A stretch of DNA of 5,486 bases, taken from positions 1 to 5,486 of the forward strand of contig JAEXBH010000199.1 of assembly GCA_023394215.1 (NCBI GenBank). Reading direction: 5' to 3'. Origin of the DNA: Bacillota bacterium (GTDB lineage Bacteria; Bacillota; Clostridia; Tissierellales; Peptoniphilaceae). Positions 1 to 5,486 of this stretch are shown here, one piece after another; positions within the stretch are counted from its first letter, which is position 1, and each line of letters starts with the position of its first letter. Under the pieces are notes generated by a model. The model ran no database searches. It had not been told where the DNA came from and saw only the letters and a program-made list of their open reading frames with translations. The position numbers and the translations under genes are program-made.

Positions 1-317
1 CCGTTTACCACATAAAATGATTTATAAGATTCAACCTTTCCGTTTTCCTTATAGTTTTCCAAGAGTCTTATTAACTCTTCTTGGGAAAGTTTCGCTATAT
101 CTTTTCTTGACATACCTTCGGTGGATAAGCCGACAGGACTACATTTAACTAAGACATCATACACTTCCGGCTTCTTGGAAATTATATTGTCAACCCTTTC
201 ATCCAGCTCATTTTTCATAGATTCCGCCTTTATATTTCTACTTGGAATGACAGGCAATAGCAATAAAACTACAAAAAGCCATGCGATTATCCGATTAAAC
301 TTCTTAAAATCACACAT
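1..317 (-). CDS. Secreted protein, probable subtilisin-family (S8) serine protease precursor, N-terminal part only
   Basis: This reading frame starts at ATG 315-317 and stays open to the left edge, so 105 codons are visible and the 3' part is missing. Residues 1-31 form a signal peptide: basic start (KK, R9), hydrophobic core about 10-24, and a likely cleavage after NIKA at 31. The mature start is charged, followed by VYDVLVKCSPVG (52-63) and an amphipathic helix (about 76-91). The visible part ends with KVESYKSFYVVN (94-105). That pattern, a beta strand with VLVK, a helix with Leu-Leu, then 'V.SYKSFYVVNG', is what I know from the propeptide/N-terminal region of bacillopeptidase F-like and cell-envelope S8 proteases. 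No catalytic Asp, His or Ser block is in the window, so the protease call is inference. The start is fixed by GGAG at 325-328, 7 nt upstream, with an in-frame stop just before it. It lies 29 nt after the surface-protein gene with no terminator between, so the two are probably co-transcribed. Alternative: another secreted protein with the same N-terminal module. Confidence 0.65.
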   Translation of the reverse strand, partial: MCDFKKFNRIIAWLFVVLLLLPVIPSRNIKAESMKNELDERVDNIISKKPEVYDVLVKCSPVGLSTEGMSRKDIAKLSQEELIRLLENYKENGKVESYKSFYVVN

Positions 318-324
318 ATTTTAT

Positions 325-328
325 CTCC
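325..328 (-). promoter_or_regulatory. Ribosome binding site of the partial protease-like gene
   Basis: Minus-strand GGAG lies 7 nt before ATG 315-317. A stop codon (TAA, 321-323) lies in frame between this site and the start, so no earlier start is possible. This is the main evidence that the partial frame at the left edge is a real gene. Confidence 0.75.
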
Positions 329-346
329 AAATTTATAGTTATATGA

Positions 347-2239
347 TTAATACATAACACATACCCTAATTATTTTTATCTCATACCCTTCCACTTCTAA
401 GGTAATAGTAGTAACAGGATACACTTGACCGTTTTTATTCTTCCTATATTCAATATTTCCGGCAACTTGATCTGTCGGAATCTTGATTCTAAGCCCCTCT
501 GTCTGTCTATCTACACTCCATGCACCGGTTCCTGACTTTGGCACTGTAAATTCGCTGTAAGCTCCACTTTTAATCTTAATATTTAACTTGCTTAACAAGT
601 CCTCCCTTGTCAATTCAGAATCCTTTACCATTAATTTAATAGTGCTTTGTCCGTTATATGGATAAACGGCTATCTCTCCGTATTCTTCCGTTTTAACGGT
701 TCCGTCATATTCATTTACAATTGCTTCTACATTCCAAGCCTTTGCTGTAACTGCTGCAGCTTCAAAATTAAGAGTAACGTTAAAGCTTCCATACCCCGGT
801 GCAGCAAGAGTCAAAATTATATGTTCTTTATTTTCGGCTAATGTACGGATACTTTCATACGGCACAACTATATAATCATTTCCATCCAAACTTTGTACAC
901 TTGTACCTTTAATATCTTCTTCTCCAATCTTTACAGCTACAGATTCTCTATCTTGAATTTCCAATCCGATAACTTCTATCCTAATCTCTCCCTCTCTCCT
1001 TACATCTTCCAAGCTTGATTTAAGAGTGTACATACTCTTACTCTTGTTATATGTAATCGTCTTCATAGGAAAAGTTTTACCACCCACTGTTATCGTCAAA
1101 TCAAGGGTAGTTTCTGTTGAAAATTTCTTATTGTCTCTCTTAAATATTTTATGCGTATTAATTTCTATTACACCCGTACTTTCATCATAAGTGTAATGCT
1201 CTCCTCTAACTAAAGTTTTGTCAGAATATTCTAAATTTTGTTGAATGCTGATTTCACTCTTATTATCCAAATCCACAACTGTAATCCTCGGATTATCATC
1301 GTAATAATAGCTTGTCTTATCAAGTTCCAACTTTGCCTCTTTCAAAGCTACAATATTAAGTCGAATTATCACACTCGGTTTTTCACCTGTTACCCCTTCA
1401 GGTAAGGTATAGTTTGCAACCGTTGTTGTTTCTCCTTCTCTCCATGTATTAACATATTCCTTCCACTCTACCGGTACAGTCTTTTCTGTTTGATTACTCA
1501 ATTGTAAGGTAACCTCTTTTGGTAACATATCCCTTAAATCGCTTACACTTGTGCCTCTTTTTACTGTAATTACATCCCAAGGTTTATACCCTGTCACCTT
1601 CACTTCTTGCGGTTGTTCATTTTCTTCAGGCTTTTCAGTTTCAGAATTACCCGGTGTGTTTTCACCCTCTCCCGAAGGTGTGTCCGGTTTCGGATCGCTC
1701 GGCGTGTTTTCTCCCTCTCCCGAAGGTGTATCCGGTTTCGGATCGCTCGGCGTATTTCCTACCTCTCCCGAAGATGTGCCCGGCTTCGGATCGCTCGGTG
1801 TATTTTCTACCTCTCCCGAGGATATGCCCGGCTTCGGAGCACTCGGTGTGTTTTCTACCTCTCTTGAAGATGTACCGTATTTTGGATCACTTGGTCTATC
1901 AAACTCATTTAAGTAATTTGTATCCGTCTTAGGCAATACACTCGCATATGTCCTCTTAACTTGAACAGTAGCATTAGCCCCTGCTTGTCCGCCTCTTTCC
2001 TTTATGCTGTCCTTTTTTTTCACATTTTTTGCGGCAACTTCTTTATTTTCATCCTTCACAGAAGTTTCCTTTGTAACAACATTACTGCTTGTTTTTTCTT
2101 CAACCTCTCCGGTAACACTTTGAGTTTCTTTCTCAACTATTTTGCCAGAATCCTTTTGATTCCCAAACACTAAAGCAATACCAACCCCACCTATAAAGAC
2201 GAGAGCTGTTCCGATTGCTAACAAACGTTTTCTTATCAT
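347..2239 (-). CDS. Exported repeat-containing surface protein with Ig-like and beta-rich modules
   Basis: The protein has 630 residues. Residues 1-5 are basic and 6-26 form one hydrophobic segment, with no clear signal-peptidase site, so it may stay as a membrane anchor. Residues 27-115 are a Lys/Glu/Thr/Ser-rich linker. Residues 116-195 are five 16-residue repeats of the type PSDPKPDTPSGEGENT, followed by an acidic stretch (196-212). Residues about 213-298 look like a bacterial Ig-like domain of the Big_4 type: V.VKRGT, then MLPKEVTL, then VPVEWKEY, ending RLNIVAL. The rest (299-630) is beta-rich and may hold three modules (about 299-396, 397-496, 498-630). The segment ending APGYGSFNVTLNF (480-492) faintly resembles the hemoblobin-interacting (Shr HID/DUF1533) fold, a weak call. 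There is no C-terminal LPXTG signal. AGGAGG at 2249-2254 fixes the start, and a promoter with an operator lies just upstream. The protease-like gene follows after 29 nt. The likely role is a wall-spanning adhesin or ligand-binding surface protein. The ligand is unknown. Confidence 0.85.
   Translation of the reverse strand: MIRKRLLAIGTALVFIGGVGIALVFGNQKDSGKIVEKETQSVTGEVEEKTSSNVVTKETSVKDENKEVAAKNVKKKDSIKERGGQAGANATVQVKRTYASVLPKTDTNYLNEFDRPSDPKYGTSSREVENTPSAPKPGISSGEVENTPSDPKPGTSSGEVGNTPSDPKPDTPSGEGENTPSDPKPDTPSGEGENTPGNSETEKPEENEQPQEVKVTGYKPWDVITVKRGTSVSDLRDMLPKEVTLQLSNQTEKTVPVEWKEYVNTWREGETTTVANYTLPEGVTGEKPSVIIRLNIVALKEAKLELDKTSYYYDDNPRITVVDLDNKSEISIQQNLEYSDKTLVRGEHYTYDESTGVIEINTHKIFKRDNKKFSTETTLDLTITVGGKTFPMKTITYNKSKSMYTLKSSLEDVRREGEIRIEVIGLEIQDRESVAVKIGEEDIKGTSVQSLDGNDYIVVPYESIRTLAENKEHIILTLAAPGYGSFNVTLNFEAAAVTAKAWNVEAIVNEYDGTVKTEEYGEIAVYPYNGQSTIKLMVKDSELTREDLLSKLNIKIKSGAYSEFTVPKSGTGAWSVDRQTEGLRIKIPTDQVAGNIEYRKNKNGQVYPVTTITLEVEGYEIKIIRVCVMY
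1655..1894 (-). repeat. Five tandem 48-bp in-frame repeats in the surface-protein gene
   Basis: Five consecutive 48-bp units (1847-1894, 1799-1846, 1751-1798, 1703-1750, 1655-1702 in coding order) encode 16 residues each: PSDPKYGTSSREVENT, PSAPKPGISSGEVENT, PSDPKPGTSSGEVGNT, and PSDPKPDTPSGEGENT twice. The last two differ at only 3 of 48 bases, while the first (N-terminal) unit is clearly the most diverged. This gradient suggests that recent duplication happened at the C-terminal end of the array. The unit is Pro/Ser/Gly/Asp/Glu-rich, typical of an extended stalk crossing the cell wall. It is visibly richer in G+C than the flanking DNA. Confidence 0.95.
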
Positions 2240-2248
2240 AAAACAAAA

Positions 2249-2254
2249 CCTCCT
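2249..2254 (-). promoter_or_regulatory. Consensus ribosome binding site of the surface-protein gene
   Basis: Minus-strand AGGAGG, a full match to the anti-Shine-Dalgarno consensus, lies 9 nt before ATG 2237-2239. It settles the start codon and predicts efficient translation. Confidence 0.85.
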
Positions 2255-2266
2255 AAAATATATATG

Positions 2267-2288
2267 TGTTAGTTGCTACTAACTAACA
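2267..2288. promoter_or_regulatory. Probable repressor operator: perfect 8-bp inverted repeat over the transcription start
   Basis: The arms TGTTAGTT (2267-2274) and AACTAACA (2281-2288) are perfect reverse complements separated by 6 nt. A second, offset dyad, TTAGT-TGCT-ACTAA (2269-2282), is nested inside it. The element begins immediately downstream of the predicted -10 (2289-2294), so the expected start point (about 2282) falls inside it. A perfect dyad of about 22 bp in this position is typical of operators bound by dimeric MarR- or TetR-type repressors. Which family binds here is inference, and no regulator gene is in the window. There is no U-tract after it, so it is unlikely to be a terminator. 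Confidence 0.65.
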
Positions 2289-2317
2289 ATATTAGCACAG
2301 GCTTTATTTTTTTGCAA
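2289..2317 (-). promoter_or_regulatory. Extended -10 promoter (proximal) of the surface-protein/protease-like unit
   Basis: On the minus strand, TTGCAA (2312-2317, 4 of 6 to the -35 consensus) is followed after exactly 17 nt by TAATAT (2289-2294, 4 of 6 to the -10 consensus). The bases TGC (2295-2297) directly precede the -10 and form an extended -10 motif. The predicted start at about 2282 gives a leader of roughly 40 nt containing the AGGAGG site. This is a housekeeping-sigma-type promoter. Its placement directly against the inverted repeat at 2267-2288 implies repression by steric block. Confidence 0.6.
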
Positions 2318-2321
2318 TAAT

Positions 2322-2330
2322 ATTATAACA
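2322..2330 (-). promoter_or_regulatory. Possible second, upstream promoter (extended -10 only)
   Basis: The minus strand reads TGTTATAAT, a perfect TATAAT -10 hexamer (2322-2327) preceded by the TGn extension. The position 17 nt upstream (2345-2350) reads TAAAAT, a poor -35, although the region is very A/T-rich and might act as an UP-like element. Transcription from here would start near 2314 and run through the proximal promoter and the operator. It may be a real tandem promoter or a chance match in AT-rich DNA. Confidence 0.4.
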
Positions 2331-2360
2331 ACAAAAAATTTTATATTTTATAATAATTTA

Positions 2361-2395
2361 AAGCAAAAAGTTGAGGCAGCTTCCGCTACCCCAAC
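2361..2395 (-). terminator. Rho-independent terminator after the membrane-protein gene
   Basis: The minus-strand RNA forms an 11-bp stem, GUUGGGGUAGC with GCUGCCUCAAC (plus-strand arms 2385-2395 and 2370-2380). A GGAA tetraloop of the GNRA type closes it. A U-tract, UUUUUGCUUU, follows at once (plus-strand 2360-2369). Two of the eleven pairs are G-U wobbles. On the plus strand these same positions would be A-C mismatches, so the element is built to work in the minus direction. It lies 56 nt after the stop codon of the membrane-protein gene and separates the two transcription units. Confidence 0.9.
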
Positions 2396-2451
2396 AAAAA
2401 TTCTATAGTATTCATTAAAAATTTATCTTCCGATCCGCTACAAACTCCAAA

Positions 2452-3480
2452 CTATTCCCAAAGTGTATGTTGTGCATACACTTCAAATTGATTTGATTCA
2501 TCATCGAAAAAAGTAACTTCTATGGTATATCTTTGCCATAACATATACGGATAAGTCTGCATCCTTAAGGAAAAACGTCCATTTGCCTTATATTCTTTGT
2601 AGCTGATAGGTGAGAGTGAAAAAATCTCTATTATATTCTCTTTTTCAAAGTAAGATAAAGTTAATCCTGAAATATTTTTATCGCATATTTTAATATCATC
2701 AAGCATCTTACTTTTTGATGATATGCCGAAATATGTGATAGCACAGTCTTTAAGTTTTGCCTTATCCTTATATATGGGTGTCAAATTCACATAGCCATAT
2801 CCTCTTCCATCTTTGATAAGCTCTACCTTCTCGCCAAAATAAAAGTGGCTGTCTCTTTTATTTTCAATAATATCATCCGGAGTTTTTCCTAAAAAACTAA
2901 AACCTTTTGAAATCAACTCCTCCGCTCTTGTATGTCCAATAACAATCTTAAATTCTCCCACTTGAACAAGGGGAGCTTTTACAGGCAGCCCCGTCATGCT
3001 AAGAGTCAGTATACAGGCAAATGTCGACATTAGAAACATACTTATTACAGCATTTGCAGCAGCTGAAAAATTACAATTATACTTTGATTTTTTTATTACA
3101 GGAAATATAAAGCTCAAAAGTGATTTCCCAAAACTCATGATAATCCTCATAATAATAATGATAAAAAATTCTGCAAATAGGAAAAATAGTATCCTATTAT
3201 TTTCATAGTATTTATCATAAAAAATAAAATACGCTATTATGCTGATTATTACTACACCTATTATATAAGAATTAACCTCATTTAATACGGATTTATCTGT
3301 GAAATCCTCATATACATCTCTTCCTCTTCCCTTTAGAGCATGCCCTAATTTATACATCCACTTAGGGACATCACTATTATTTTTCACTGCAATTACAAGA
3401 CGAATATATAAAAAGATTGTAAAGGCCAAGGTGAGGGTCATTGCGATAAAAAAAATCAAAGCTCCTATAAAAAATCCCAT
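2452..3480 (-). CDS. Uncharacterised four-helix membrane protein with extracytoplasmic C-terminal domain
   Basis: I do not recognise this 342-residue protein. Four hydrophobic segments are visible: about 4-31, 71-88, 97-115 and 141-162. The loop at 32-70 and the loop containing KKSKYN (130-135) are basic, and the loop at 89-96 is short. The positive-inside rule therefore puts the N-terminus outside and the C-terminal part (163-342) outside as well. That 180-residue soluble domain opens with VQVGEFKIVIG (172-182) and EELISKGFSF (187-196) and is mostly alternating beta-type sequence, with Cys246 and Cys266 as a possible disulfide pair. No catalytic motif, transporter signature or ATPase motif is visible. 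The start is supported by GGGAG at 3489-3493, 8 nt upstream. It is the last gene before the terminator at 2361-2395 and follows the methyltransferase gene by 83 nt, so it is probably co-transcribed. A sensor, anchor or envelope-assembly role is possible but unproven. Confidence 0.8.
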   Translation of the reverse strand: MGFFIGALIFFIAMTLTLAFTIFLYIRLVIAVKNNSDVPKWMYKLGHALKGRGRDVYEDFTDKSVLNEVNSYIIGVVIISIIAYFIFYDKYYENNRILFFLFAEFFIIIIMRIIMSFGKSLLSFIFPVIKKSKYNCNFSAAANAVISMFLMSTFACILTLSMTGLPVKAPLVQVGEFKIVIGHTRAEELISKGFSFLGKTPDDIIENKRDSHFYFGEKVELIKDGRGYGYVNLTPIYKDKAKLKDCAITYFGISSKSKMLDDIKICDKNISGLTLSYFEKENIIEIFSLSPISYKEYKANGRFSLRMQTYPYMLWQRYTIEVTFFDDESNQFEVYAQHTLWE

Positions 3481-3563
3481 CTTAATTTCTCCCGCTTCAA
3501 AAAATCAGACTACACTCATATCCGGGAAACTGCCATTTCCATATTAACAATCCCCGTATCCTA

Positions 3564-4370
3564 TCAATTAAACCTTAAGTGGATAACCAAAGTTCTATTC
3601 AACTTATCCGCAAAATACATATATATCTTTGTAGTCAACTTTAACCCATGGCAATCCCTTAATGCTCTTTGAAAGAATCCATCCACTTCTAAAAGCTTGG
3701 TGCCTGTATTATTTGCAAATTCCCTGGGATTATCCACACTAAAGTACATTTGTGCATTCATATTTCCCGTTTTCTTCACATATTTGTTGGCAAATTTTAA
3801 CCCTTTGGAGTTTGTAGCATCAAAGATCAATTCCCCTTTAGGAATTTTAGCTTTCATGCTCTTTATCATCTCTATAATTTTATATTCATCAAAATACTGA
3901 TAAACTCCCGAAACAGAAATCAACGTAGGCAAGGCCGTATCTATTTCTTTAATCCAATCAAGCTTAAACATATCACTTGAAATCAAATTTTCATTATCTG
4001 CATTTCCAAGCACTCTTTTTCTAATTTCTATAACATCAGGCAAATCTACCTGATAAAAATTAGCACTTTTATTCCCTATACGGTAATAGGCAGTTTCTAA
4101 GCCCGCACCTAAAAATACTATATTTACCTCACAATTTTCTTCAAGAAACTTTATTATCTTTTCATCTATTGTCTTTTGTCTGCAAACACTCGCCATATAA
4201 AAATATTCACTGCTGTTTTTATCTATACTGTCTGTAGGTATATGCGACTCCAACAATAAAGCCTTTTCATCATAGAAAAATGCCGGAAACTTTTTTGATG
4301 CATATATTCTTCCTACAAGCGGAATATATAGGGTGTCTTCCACGCCGTTGAGTATATTCCCCTCCCTCAT
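3564..4370 (-). CDS. SAM-dependent methyltransferase, leucine carboxyl methyltransferase-like (COG3315 type)
   Basis: This 268-residue cytosolic protein has the class I methyltransferase layout of the LCMT/COG3315 family, which transfers methyl from S-adenosylmethionine to carboxyl or hydroxyl groups. The opening LNGVEDTLYIPLVGRIYASK (8-27) matches the family's 'GV..TLLIPL..R' start. Motif I is VFLGAGLETAYYRIG (85-99), the SAM-binding loop. It is followed by FYQVDLPDVIEIRKRVL (105-121) with Asp109 at the usual ribose-contact position, ISSDMFKLDW (130-139), and LISVSGVYQYFDE (150-162). Departures from the usual family pattern are GLET for GLDTR, QVDLP for EVDLP, and SGVYQYF where EGV..YL is common. 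The length is normal for the family. The start is supported by AAGGAG at 4378-4383, 7 nt upstream. It sits 45 nt after the transglutaminase-like gene and 83 nt before the membrane-protein gene. The substrate cannot be read from the sequence. Annotations such as polyketide O-methyltransferase would be over-specific, since no biosynthetic genes are nearby. Confidence 0.85.
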   Translation of the reverse strand: MREGNILNGVEDTLYIPLVGRIYASKKFPAFFYDEKALLLESHIPTDSIDKNSSEYFYMASVCRQKTIDEKIIKFLEENCEVNIVFLGAGLETAYYRIGNKSANFYQVDLPDVIEIRKRVLGNADNENLISSDMFKLDWIKEIDTALPTLISVSGVYQYFDEYKIIEMIKSMKAKIPKGELIFDATNSKGLKFANKYVKKTGNMNAQMYFSVDNPREFANNTGTKLLEVDGFFQRALRDCHGLKLTTKIYMYFADKLNRTLVIHLRFN

Positions 4371-4415
4371 CCTTCTGCTCCTTTCTTTTCTGAATTATTT
4401 ATAGACCAAAGTTTA

Positions 4416-5486
4416 TCATTTATTATTACCTAATACATAATTGTCACGTGCTTTTACAGAATCAGCACTAATAAAATGATTTCTTACATATATAGGATCC
4501 TCCTGCGAAATGTGTAAGTACCCGTTCGGATTATTAACGGAATCGTTCCATGTAACGTCTACGACAAGCCATTTACCATCCAAGTAAACAAGATTCCATG
4601 CATGCCTTCCGCCGGGCACATCCCCATGAACTTTTAATGCATCAAGGCCGGCATAAGCGGCTAAAATCCTGTATGCGTCTGCGTACCCTGCACATACTCC
4701 CTTACCCTTCATCAACACTCCAAAAGCTTTGAAAGACTCATCATACTTTAAGAAATTATTTTTTGCTTTATCGAGCTGTGCATCGGTTGAAGCCTTGTTT
4801 TGCTCTGCCGCCTCATAGCTTTTAAGAGCTGTCAAGGCATCATAATCATATTCTGTATTTTCTGTCAAATAATTGTTTATCGCTTCTGATTTTTCTTCAT
4901 CACTCATACCATCTTTTATAAGAGCCTTAATAATCTGATCAATTTTTTCCGCCATCTCCTTCTGCTTCTTAAATTCAGCCTCCGAAATTGATAACTGCAA
5001 AAGCTTTTCAGAATCCGAATAATAATATGCCGGTGTATTTACAATAATTGGATTATTTTCTACAACATTTCTAAAGGCTTCCGACAATACAATTTTATTT
5101 TTTACTTCAGGAAATGCAGCCATGTCCAAATTAAAGTTGCCGGCGAGTATATTTGTAACGATATACTCCTCCAAAGGAGAATTAGCAACATAAGCATAAT
5201 CTACATCTACAACTGTATTCACAACTGATGCTTTGTCAAGTTTTAATTCCGCTTTATATTCAGCATCCACAAGCAAAGTACTTACTCCGGTTTTACTCAA
5301 CGCTTCAATTTCTTTGCTTTTTGCTTCGACTATGGTCTCATAATCTTTGGAAGCTCCATATACCTTAATCGTATCGGTAAAAGGAGTATTTTTTATCGAT
5401 ATCGGAAGATTATAAATATTTTTATTAATATTTTTGCTAAAGAAAAACTTGTCATTTTCCAAATCATATTTTATTGCAAAATTTCT
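4416..5486 (-). CDS. Transglutaminase-like (papain-fold) protein, N-terminus outside the window
   Basis: The frame is open to the right edge, so 357 in-window codons end in TGA at 4416-4418. A TTG at 5460-5462 could be taken as a start, but it has no ribosome binding site and the frame continues upstream as RNFAIKYD. The true start, and any signal peptide, lies outside. Numbering from that TTG, residues 40-160 are a mixed alpha/beta N-terminal region, 161-255 are mostly helical with EAINNYLTENTEYDYDAL (193-210), and 250-320 hold the catalytic domain. GKGVCAGYADAYR carries Cys257 (codon 4692-4694), GGRHAWNLVYLDGKW carries His287 (4602-4604), and LVVDVTWND carries Asp302 (4557-4559). This is the complete Cys-His-Asp triad of the transglutaminase-like superfamily (COG5279/TGc type). 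Such proteins in Gram-positive bacteria are often exported or envelope-associated and may be proteases, amidases or cross-linking enzymes. The reaction here is not known. It is the first visible gene of the three-gene unit. Confidence 0.88.
   Translation of the reverse strand, partial: RNFAIKYDLENDKFFFSKNINKNIYNLPISIKNTPFTDTIKVYGASKDYETIVEAKSKEIEALSKTGVSTLLVDAEYKAELKLDKASVVNTVVDVDYAYVANSPLEEYIVTNILAGNFNLDMAAFPEVKNKIVLSEAFRNVVENNPIIVNTPAYYYSDSEKLLQLSISEAEFKKQKEMAEKIDQIIKALIKDGMSDEEKSEAINNYLTENTEYDYDALTALKSYEAAEQNKASTDAQLDKAKNNFLKYDESFKAFGVLMKGKGVCAGYADAYRILAAYAGLDALKVHGDVPGGRHAWNLVYLDGKWLVVDVTWNDSVNNPNGYLHISQEDPIYVRNHFISADSVKARDNYVLGNNK

Noticed and set aside
121..357. Plus-strand open frame across the left-edge gene
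   Set aside because: It overlaps a minus-strand gene that has a ribosome binding site and signal peptide. Its composition (runs of Ser, Ile, Phe) is that of an antisense shadow.
1655..1894. CRISPR-like direct repeats
   Set aside because: The repeats are contiguous, without unique spacers, are in frame within a coding region, and encode a regular 16-residue protein repeat.
1551..1932. Three overlapping plus-strand open frames opposite the repeat region
   Set aside because: The 48-bp unit is a multiple of three and lacks stops in these frames, so the array keeps antisense frames open automatically. Their products are repetitive Cys/Phe/Arg/Ser-rich strings with no convincing start signals, and the minus-strand gene has a strong start, promoter and domains.
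1922..1936. LPKTD (residues 102-106 of the surface protein), resembling a sortase LPXTG motif
   Set aside because: It lies in the N-terminal linker, is not followed by a hydrophobic segment and basic tail, and has Asp in place of Gly. It is not a C-terminal sorting signal.
2996..3547. Plus-strand open frames opposite the membrane-protein gene
   Set aside because: They are antisense shadows of transmembrane codons, with no ribosome binding site and no recognisable protein features.
3481..3563. Possible hairpin (GGAAA with TTTCC) in the gap between the methyltransferase and membrane-protein genes
   Set aside because: Only a 5-bp stem with a 6-nt loop and no U-tract after it. It is too weak to call a terminator, so the genes are treated as one unit.
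4371..4415. Possible internal promoter (TATAAA) before the methyltransferase gene
   Set aside because: A TATAAA occurs in the gap, but no recognisable -35 lies 16-18 nt upstream. In AT-rich DNA this is expected by chance.

Overview
The window is AT-rich, and every gene lies on the minus strand. Strong AGGAGG-type ribosome binding sites, a compact intrinsic terminator with a U-tract, and a Gly/Ser/Pro-rich repeat surface protein carrying bacterial Ig-like modules point to a low-GC Gram-positive bacterium (Bacillota, plausibly a host-associated Clostridia-type anaerobe). The genus cannot be fixed from the sequence alone. No RNA genes, insertion sequences, CRISPR arrays or phage genes were seen.

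Read in the direction of transcription (right to left), there are two transcription units. Unit A holds three genes. The first is a transglutaminase-like protein with an intact Cys-His-Asp triad, whose N-terminus lies beyond the right edge. The second is a SAM-dependent methyltransferase of the leucine-carboxyl-methyltransferase/COG3315 type. The third is a four-helix membrane protein with an extracytoplasmic C-terminal domain of about 180 residues that I do not recognise. Gaps between them are 45 and 83 nt, and the unit ends at a clear hairpin-plus-U-tract terminator at 2361-2395.

Unit B starts in the 212-nt intergenic region (2240-2451). It has an extended -10 promoter whose start site lies inside a perfect 8-bp inverted repeat, a probable repressor operator. 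A second, upstream extended -10 is also present. The unit encodes a 630-residue exported surface protein (membrane-anchor-type signal, five 16-residue Pro/Ser/Gly/Glu repeats, one Ig-like domain, then beta-rich modules). After 29 nt comes the start of a secreted protein that resembles the signal peptide and propeptide of a subtilisin-family (S8) protease and is cut by the left edge.

Unit B therefore looks like a regulated surface/secretion cassette, and unit A like a cell-envelope-related operon of unknown purpose. No single named system explains all five genes. The least explained items are the membrane protein, its pairing with a methyltransferase and a transglutaminase-like protein, and the operator at the surface-protein promoter.
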